64,000 nt of DNA from NCBI GenBank assembly GCA_021399435.1, contig JAJTUP010000011.1, positions 248,001-312,000 of the forward strand. The letters are read 5' to 3'. The stretch comes from Diaporthe sp. PMI_573. Its lineage: Eukaryota; Ascomycota; Sordariomycetes; Diaporthales; Diaporthaceae. Made by a program: the position numbers and the translations under genes. Below the pieces are notes generated by a model. It made no database searches and was not told where the DNA came from. It was given only the letters and a program-made list of their open reading frames with translations. Below, piece after piece: positions 56,395 to 64,000 of this stretch (position 1 is the stretch's first letter; the number at the start of each line of letters is the position of its first letter).

Positions 56395-59300
56395 AAACCT
56401 CGTAGACTACATTCTGAGCCTCGCACATCTTCTTTTATATCCCCCCAATTGCAAGAAGCTACTTGTAAGTGCCCTGCTCCACGATTCGGTCACTATAGAA
56501 AACACAGATATATCGGCGTACCTAACAGTCGACAGCCAATAGGCTACGGCGATGGTGATTCAATCATTTGAGGAAGCTGCCTAATTGAGGGCTTCTTGGA
56601 CAATTCTTTCGGACTGGGTATCCAGCGCGTTTGTGGCCTCGTCAAGAAACAGGAACCGCAGCTTGTGGACCAACGCTTACGCAATTACAATCTACTGGTA
56701 CTAGCCGCCAGAAAGCTAAACACCGTTGGAACCGCACTGGGTGTCGAGTCTATAAGGTAGAGAGCTGATAAAATCCCATATATTTGTAGATCGGCAGGCC
56801 TTAATAATGTTAATATCCACCCCCGGTATATCTGCCAGACTTTCCGTTGGAACACCCATAGAGATGTTATATTCAATAGTGCCTGGATAGAGGACAGGCT
56901 CTTATTGCACAAGCACAATCTTTTTCCGGAAAAGCTTCGGATTAATTTTGTCAACATTAGTGTCATTAAATTTGAAGTAACCACCGCTAGGATTGTAAAA
57001 TCTCTCGAGAATTGCAATTGTGGTACTTTTGCCGCAACCAAAGGCACCCACAAAGACTACAAATTGTCTTTGTTTGACCTTGGGAGTGTTGAATTCTACC
57101 TCTTTTTGTAGCCGTGACAGACTTACCGATAGATTTACAGCTCTCAACATCTCGACCTGTGGTCTTATTGGGTATGAGAACCTAATATTATCGACGCCAA
57201 TCTTTGAGTGCGCTGTTTGGCCGATCTTCCTGTTTTTATCGTTTTCCTGAATGGACGGCTTGAGCTCCAAGAGCTAGAAGGAATAACTGGCCGCGTTGAC
57301 AGCTTTTGTAATACCTTGGAATAAGGTTAGTTTAGATATCTGCAATTAATCCAGGCCATACTTACTACTAGAGAAGCCCAACATGATTGAAGCTTGTTGG
57401 CCGGAAAAGAAGATAGCTAGAAAGGATATGTAAAAGTTGAGTAAAAGAACCTGTAAATAAGTTTTACAGTAGGACTAACCAAAACCCTAACGCCAGAAGC
57501 CAATACTTTACGCTCTGTGTGAAAGTAAAGGCCATTATTATTACCAGTATAGGTCTCTGAGCGATAGAGTTGGCGCGATAGAGCTTACGAGTGTACCTTT
57601 CTAAAATGATGTTCTCTATTGATAGAGAAAAAATCGCCCGAATTGCCGTAATTAACTTGCTTGTAATTGATGCGCTGGTCGCAAAATGTTTCGATATTTT
57701 CTGATCTATTGCAGACTCCGTTCTCGTATGGATATAGCCAGCAAACAGTATTGGAGGAAGTCCTGCAAAGATGACCACGACTCCAAGCCTCCAGCCACAT
57801 GATAGGGCTAGGATACTGCACGATATCACACTGACGACTGCCGTGAGTATCAAAGCGATGTTGAAACCCATAAGCTCGAAGACAGCCTGAGGGTATATGT
57901 CCAACCGACTGGTAAGGGCACCTGTCGTATTTTCAGGTTGATCAAAAATTTGCAGGTCTTGCTTGAGTATGTCATTTAAAATTTGCTTCCGCATCGTATG
58001 GTTGAATCTCTAGGATATTGTTAGTCCAGGTAATTAACCGGCACGTAGCCTTCTCTTAGAGAACGAACCGTTGCTACAGCGTTGGAGCACCATCCGATGA
58101 TAAAATATGTAAAGAGAGCTCCAATACCCATGCCGAAAAACATCAGAGCGAAAAGGCTACCTTTCTTTTCCATCTGGTGGCCAGTATATCGGAAAATTTC
58201 GATAAATTGAGACATTAGAATTGCCTGACCAGGATATGCAGCAGCTAGAGGAAGACTTGTTAGTATCAAGACCTGAATATAGTCGTCCTGAGGAATCAAC
58301 GGACTTACCAGCGACGAAGCATGCCGGAAACAAAGCATAGTAGCAACGTCGAAGCTCAGGTATTGACCGTATGAGCCTCAAGATGGTCGAAAAGAGTCTG
58401 ATGTGCTTCCAATTGTCATAATTGTACTTCTCGGCCTGGCGGTCCATCCGGCCCCGCGGGGTATTAGAATAGGGTGTCAGGGTTTTGAGTAGCCCCAATG
58501 GCTTGAGTTCCGGCTCTTCAGTGGTGCTTGATGTTGTGCTTCTACCAGAACTCTCCTCAACAGTGGAGAGGTCCTGGGCTTTGACGAGGCGAGCAAACGC
58601 GCTATCCAGGGCAAGCAGCGAGTCGTAAGTACCCTGCTTGATAATACGACCGTTCTGCATAACAACAATGTTATCAGCATCTCTGATTGTGGAAAGCTTG
58701 TGCGCAATTATAATAGTAGTACGCTCCTTTGAAACTTGATCAAGGGCCTGCTGAACGACCTGTTCCGCGTGCGGATCAAGCGCGCTGGTTGCCTCGTCCA
58801 GCAATAGGACTCGGGGCTGAGAGATAATACTCCGAGCTAAAACCACACGCTGCTTCTGGCCTCCCGATAGTAGTCCACCACGTTCTCCAATTACTGTGTC
58901 ATAGCTTTCGAGAAGGTTCACAATGAAGTCATGAGCGAAGGCGATCTTTGCTGCCTCCTGAACCCGAGATAGCTTAGCTTCTCGGTCATCATGCGCGCAC
59001 TGTGTGCCAGCGAGCCCATTCACAATGTTGTCGTATATAGATTCGCTGAAGAGGACAGGCTCCTGCTGGACAAGGCGTACCTGTTTCCTTAACCATTGTA
59101 AGTTGAGCCTTTCGATCGGTATTCCGTCCAACTTGATTATACCGGACGTTGGATTATACCAAAGTTCCAACAGCCCAACAATCGTACTATTGCCACTGCC
59201 GCTCGCGCCAACTAGCGCTGTAGTCTTCCCAGCGGGAATCTTCAGGGGGTAATTATCGAGGACCTTTGTACTTGGCCGCGTGGGGTAAGAGAATGACACC

Positions 59301-60696
59301 TCTTCAAATTCGATATCACCTGTCACAGCCTCAGGACATTGACCAGATTTGTCGAGAGGATCTATGAGCGATGGTCGGTCTATTAACTTGAACAGCTCTG
59401 TGGCGGCGGTTGCTGCTCGGGTGAAATCGATCAAATAGGGCGTAATTGCTGTCAGACTCGAGGCTGCGACAATGACGGACATGAGAATCCTGGAGAATGT
59501 GAATAAGTATACAGGCAAGATAAATTTGCGTGGAAACATACGTGAAGACGTCACCAGGTTCTTTCACCTCACCCCTTGCCAGCCTGCTAATAGCTTGCCA
59601 GAAACACAGCCTAATTCTGGCAAATAAGATGAAGTATTCTGCCGAGAACAAACAACCGAGAATTGGGTTTCTCTTGTGGCCAAGCTTAGCCGATTCCTGA
59701 AGATAATCATCAAAATCCTTCACCAATCTAAGCCGTAGGTCAAACGCCTGAACAGTTCGTGCGCTGGCGAGTATACCTTCAGCAAAGGAGCCTGCCTGGG
59801 CATTGCAATCAAGGATCTTTATTTCAACCAAAGCTTCGAGGTAGGAAGCAATACACGTCACAAAGATGGTGGCCGGCGCAATGCAGCCAGTGATGAGAGT
59901 CAACTTCCAGTTCGTCACAAAAGCCAGCACAAATGCAGAGATGAAAGCTGCAATGCCTTGGATGATGAGTCCAAGCTTTTCCGAGATACCAGCTTGAACA
60001 AGTCAACCGTTAGAACTAGCCTGTATGGCAACTGAGCCGCTGGAACCGAAGTCGAAGTATGCAATTTCCTGGCTAAGGGCTGCCTTGAGACACTCATGAC
60101 GGATGCTGCGACTAATTCGATAAGCGGCGAGTGTATAAAGCGAACTGTATCCGTAGGACACGATAAATTTGGCGACACCGATCAGAAAGAAATACAGCCT
60201 ATAGTTATGTCAGCCGATATGCTTGCTGTGTGATGGGTTGTGCTCTTGTAGGTGATCTTACGCGAGCCGTGAAGTCTCGTTGCGGAACTCTTCGGGCAAA
60301 GACTTTCCCCTGATGAAGTCGGTAATGACAGTGATGAACTGCCCAAACACCAAGTTCATCATAGCCATACCAACGCCAGAGCCCAGGGCACAAATCGTCG
60401 CCACGAGCTGCATCAAATAGCCTGCCTTGTCGCCATATTTAAAAACTCTCTTTTCGAATAACTTCAATTAGCTGCTTATTAAGTAAGTACACGGTGAGCC
60501 CTGGGAGTCTTACCAAATACCCAGCAACAGCATCAGCGTTTGAATCAATGATTCTTCTTGGTTGGTCTCTTTCTCCGCTGGCAGTCCCATTCTGGTTGAA
60601 TGCATTGCCTGTATAGTAGAGGATGGCAGTGCGAGGGTGATTACAAATTAGGTTTTGAAACGGGGAATACAGAGATACGGGCTTTGATTCAGACAA
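56395..60696 (-). pseudogene. Full-size ABC multidrug transporter (ABCB/MDR type), inactivated
   Basis: Two TMD-NBD halves can be traced on the minus strand. The N-terminus (RVFKYGDKAGYLMQLVATIC) lies near 60,430-60,460. TMD1 (60,300-59,560) includes an in-frame TGA near ISEKLGLIIQGIAAF. NBD1 sits in a long intact frame, 58157-59554, with LSGGQKQRVVLARS, VLLLDEATSALD and an H-loop AHKLST. Its Walker A reads GASGSGNST, with Asn in place of the essential Lys. TMD2 follows (IFDQPENTTGALTSRLD, 57,464-58,338). NBD2 (57,270-56,395) keeps GCGKSTT, but then hits TAA at 56902-56904, where a second Gln of the Q-loop is expected, followed by about six more stops through the signature region. Many stops sit where Gln or Arg codons are expected. 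It lacks a single usable frame and cannot make a full pump. Confidence 0.88.
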
Positions 60697-61140
60697 GGTT
60701 CTTGGCTAAAGCGTGAGACAGAGTGTTTTGATACTTGCTCGAACGGGATCGAATAGAGAGTCTGCAGAGCATTTTGAATGCCTCTGGCTCTCACACCGGA
60801 ATTTGACCAAGGTAACGCGACCAGTGATCGGGATGGATGAATGGGCGCGTGTCCACTAACCCGTCCCCAGATGCCTGGAATACTCCGTTCAACACAGAAC
60901 AGATGTGGGCCCATCCTGTTAGCAATGAGTTCGATCCGGGCCTTAGCAGGGCGGCGTTTCGGATGGTCGTGAGGCTGCGAAGTTGCGAAACTGCGAAACT
61001 CCGAAACTACGAAACTCCGCAACCAAAACGAGGACACGCAGCCTGCAGTCATGCTCCCCCTTCACAATGGGCGGAAGAAACACGGACTCCGATCAACCGT
61101 GGGGAATTTTGTCCGCTCGAACATGTGCACATGTACAGCT
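60697..61140. other. intergenic between divergent pseudogenes
   Basis: The shared upstream region of the ABC and P450 remnants. A short tandem GCGAAACT/CCGAAACT repeat (tgcgaaactgcgaaactccgaaactacgaaact) is at 60981-61016. No gene was recognised. Confidence 0.45.
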
Positions 61141-61990
61141 CGCTAGGTTCCGCGCTCCGCTACTTCATTGATTTACACTACCGTCGCCAGGTCCGGAAGC
61201 GATGGATTGCAGACCCCTCAGGCATCATCAGGCAGGGCTTGAAGCAGGTAGAGTCATTTATTCACTTTCCAGCGACGCAAGCATGTCATGTATACTAATT
61301 GTCGTACAAATTCCCCGGATGCTTTCAGGTCATCACCACATCAGGTCCCAAGATCATACTCCCGGGAAAGTTCGCGGACGAAATTTGGGACAACCCTCAC
61401 TTGCACTTCGATGAGGCGATACACAGGGCAAGCTGTACTCGACCCTTTCATATTTTCCCCCGTCAAACAAGAGCGACTTTTCCCTACATAGGGACTGCCG
61501 GGCTAATTCTAAGCAGGAATTTTGGCAGCTATCCCGGATTTGAAGTATTTGCAAACGACCGTACCAACGCAATGCCACCCAATGGCACCAGAAATGATCA
61601 GAGGCAGACTGACTCAGTCTTTGAGTGAGATCATTCAACCTGGCTTGAGAGTCCAAAATTACTGACCATGGACAGATTACATGACACACGATTTGGCGGA
61701 AGAGACGGCCTCGGCTGAGCTATTTGGAGAATCGACGAGTAAGCATCAATGCAGCCTGAGCTCCCTTCTCGCGCCTTGGCTCTCACTAACGTTTTGGAGC
61801 GTGGAAAACGTGTCAGTTCAAACCGATCATACTGCAGTTGTGGCATGAGTTGCATCCCGAGTTTTCGTTGGCCCCGAGCTATGTGCAAACGACGACTGGC
61901 TGGACTTGACTATCAACATCACAACTCACATCTTTTTAGCTGCAGCAGCCTTAGGATGTAGAGATGCCTTTTCTGCGAAGATTAAGAACG
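61141..61990 (+). pseudogene. Cytochrome P450 N-terminal remnant
   Basis: Degraded 5' half of a fungal P450 of the ent-kaurene-oxidase-like type. In order: KRWIADPSGIIRQGLKQ (ends at a GTAGAG donor, 61248), VITTSGPKIILPGKFADEIWDNP, YPGFEVFANDR, then, after a shift of frame, RLTQSLSEIIQPGLRVQN, DLAEETASAELFGEST (GTAAGC donor) and VASRVFVGPELCANDDWLDL with NITTHIFLAAAAL. A TGA replaces the expected Arg before VASRVF, and TAG follows LRM where Trp is expected. The oxygen-binding helix, ExxR and the heme Cys motif are not present. The remnant is therefore truncated as well as mutated. It runs opposite to the ABC remnant. Confidence 0.8.
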
Positions 61991-62597
61991 GTAAGTCCAC
62001 CAAGGTTCGCACAGGAGCGATGCTTTAGGAGGATAGGAGAGATACTTGACAGGGACAGTCATTATAGATCTTGACCTCTTGAAAGAATTTTTTTATTGGG
62101 TTGAATTGAGAACCTGAGTCAACATATATTTCCGGTTGACCCTTTCCGGGCAGTTTTTTGTGTTTTGTTTTAAATCAAAAAAAAAAATCCGCCCGAGATC
62201 TCATGGTAGTCACAATAATCCACCTTGATACGGCTAGTCTACTTTCAGCTGGCAGTAAAGTCCTTATTGTCTAGCTCCCACAACAGCTCGGGTCTATTGA
62301 ACAATTCCCTAGGAAGTAGGAAGCATATTCAGAGCTGGAATGTGTTTTTTCATGGCGCATGTACATTTCCAACTTATGTACCTAATGGTACCCGCCTTTT
62401 ACAGCAGTGTTCTTAGAGTTGAAGATTCTACACGAGCCAGGAACTTCACAGTCAATACGATGACACAGAGGTGAAGGTTGGCGCATATCATCTTCAATCA
62501 TTATGGACTCTTCAGACTCCGGTGTGCAGAAGAGGGTACGAGTATCTAACGGACTCGGACGTGATCATCATGACGCCAGTGCCCACGACGTGGATTC
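61991..62597. other. intergenic, AT-rich
   Basis: A poly-A tract (aaaaaaaaaa) at about 62178-62187 and AT-rich sequence. It could hold further unrecognisable P450 decay. The 3' flank of the permease gene on the minus strand lies at its right end. Confidence 0.4.
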
Positions 62598-64000
62598 TTA
62601 AGTTCTTGGTTCCGGATCACCATCAGTTTGTCCTTGTTGAGTCATATCTTGGTAAATAGGACCCTTGTAATGCGTGGAGCCCCAAAACCAGTACCAACTA
62701 GCAGATATGACAGTAGCAGCGACAAAGACCACCGGCGCGTAGTTGATTGAAGCCGCTGTGACTGGGAGAGTGGACGGCATACAAAATAGAGGCAAGGCCA
62801 ACAGCGACCAGCCTAGTCTTGATGAGTATAGGGTGACAACCGTTTGGAATGAGACCATACCTATGCTGATGACGTTGCAGAAGTACCCAAGCCTTCCTAG
62901 ATTGAACTTTGCTCCTCTCAAGTGCTCGCGGCGTGTTGCAAGGCTGATTGCAATCGGTGCGGCATAAGAGCACGTCAGGCAAATCACGCCTACGCCAGAG
63001 AAAGCACTGAAGACGACAGATGAGCCAAAGTACATGAAGCTCAACAAAATTTCGATCGTCATACACATCAACGTCGCATTCAGCGGCACATGTAATTTCG
63101 GGTGGATTTGCTTCCACCATCGCGAACCAGGAACAGCACCGTCTCGGGCAAATGCCCAAGTACACCGCGAAGATGCTGTTGTACAGCCAATTCCGCATGT
63201 AAGCCCTAAAGCTACAAGGGGCATCAGTAGAACAAAAGCGCCAGCCGATGAACCAACTGCATTTTTGATGATCATTGGCATGGGCTGTGCTGCTGAAACT
63301 GCAAGTATTTCCTTTATATCTGGTAGTACAAATACGATAGGTATTAGGAATAGAAGGCCGGCGAAGGTGTTAATGATGGCCGTGGCAACCATGGCGCGAG
63401 GAACCTGGATCGAAGGTTCGCGGACTTCCTCGCACATGCTGCGAGAAAGTACCGATTAGCCAGTTAGCCTTCGCTAAGAGCAGACGGGAATACTTACGAT
63501 ATGATCATTCCTGTGGACGACGTAGCGTAGCCAGCGTGCATCAAGCCTATGCAAAAAGACCAACCATGCGGCCAACCTGATTCAGTCTCAAAATGAGTGA
63601 ATACGTATTCCGCCGAGTGTCGCCCATGTTCTGCTACCACAAGCACGGTGATAACAATGGAGGAAACCCCGACAAATGTCCAGAAGATTGCCGCGGTCTG
63701 TTTGTCACAACTGTCATTCATATAGTCATCATTGATGCTATTCCAAATGGAGCGGGGAACTTACTTCAATCCAAGGGAGCCAACGGTTTCCAAAAGAAGA
63801 GACAGCGTTGCAAAGCAGAGTTATGACGACGAATATAAGAAAGCCTTGGTATGTTTCGTTAGGAAGGATGCCGATACCAGGTTCCGTCTCAAAAACGTTC
63901 AGACATGCAGCGAGAAATTGTGCCGTGCCAAAGTTCACAGAGAGAGTAATTGATATATTCCCAGCAACGAATAGCCAGCCGCATATCCAGCTTGCGAGAG
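62598..64000 (-). CDS. Amino-acid/GABA-permease-like APC transporter, 5' end beyond the window
   Basis: Membrane permease of the amino acid-polyamine-organocation family, fungal GABA/choline-permease type. The visible exons (minus strand) are 63765 to the window edge, 63498-63697 and 62598-63438. Family features: a conserved run after TM5-6, TAAIFWTFVGVSSI, then YATSSTGMIIS-MCEEVREPSIQVPRAM, rebuilt exactly over the intron at 63439-63497 (the SMCEE-V-x-x-P-x-x-VPRA signature). These are followed by ASSRCTWAFARDGAVPGS and HPKLHVPLNATL, typical of the loop between TM8 and TM9. The C-terminus ends DPEPRT. In the visible part no stop or shift was seen, so the gene may be functional, unlike its neighbours. 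The N-terminal third, including the start, is outside the window. Confidence 0.85.

Noticed and set aside
60920..60945. GTTCGATCC-like tRNA B-box
   Set aside because: The flanks do not form a T-stem, and no A-box, anticodon arm or acceptor stem is found at the right distances.
1..64000. Transposon, CRISPR array or telomere repeats
   Set aside because: No TTAGGG/CCCTAA runs, no terminal inverted repeats with a transposase, no reverse-transcriptase or integrase motifs and no regularly spaced repeats were seen.

Overview
The window is nuclear DNA of a filamentous ascomycete (Pezizomycotina, most likely a Sordariomycete). Genes carry short introns of about 50-100 bp with GT-AG ends, ctaac/ctgac branch sites and a few GC-AG variants, and the encoded proteins are fungal or fungal-type housekeeping families. 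I rebuilt exon structures by eye. Most gene models close in frame from ATG to stop, which is strong internal support for them. No tRNA, rRNA, CRISPR array, telomere repeat or intact transposon was recognised.

Region 1 (0-43 kb) is a GC-rich, gene-dense core of conserved genes. In order they are: a secreted heme-thiolate peroxygenase (-), the mitochondrial GTP/GDP carrier GGC1 (-), RNA polymerase III subunit RPC82 (-), cytochrome bc1 core protein QCR2 (+), ATP synthase epsilon ATP15 (+), NatC subunit MAK10/NAA35 (+), a PMP47-type peroxisomal carrier (-), the ARS-binding protein ABP2 (+), a sugar-porter MFS protein (+), an allantoate-permease-like MFS protein (+), a frame-broken 2EXR protein (+), the centrin-binding spindle-pole protein SFI1 (-), a small twin-Cx9C protein (+), cytosolic isoleucyl-tRNA synthetase (-) and the Mo25-type scaffold HYM1 (+). 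Four of these (GGC1, QCR2, ATP15 and the twin-Cx9C protein) serve mitochondria, and QCR2 and ATP15 are direct neighbours on the same strand.

Region 2 (43-49 kb) is transitional: an uncharacterised four-helix membrane protein, a short-chain dehydrogenase and a ten-exon fungal protein kinase whose C-terminal tail carries a three-fold repeat of about 65 residues.

Region 3 (49-64 kb) is more AT-rich and looks like accessory, decaying DNA. It holds fragments or broken copies of a Zn-cluster-type regulator, a beta-lactamase/transesterase-like enzyme, an FAD-linked oxidoreductase, a full-size ABCB multidrug transporter and a cytochrome P450. It also holds an apparently intact Cys-rich coiled-coil protein and an amino-acid permease that runs off the right edge. 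The regulator, tailoring-enzyme and efflux-pump content resembles a secondary-metabolite cluster. The in-frame stops in the transporter and P450 are mostly C-to-T/G-to-A type changes (CAG/CAA to TAG/TAA, CGA to TGA), the pattern expected from repeat-induced point mutation (RIP) or CpG decay. My best reading of the unusual part of the window is a dead biosynthetic cluster flanking a healthy core region.
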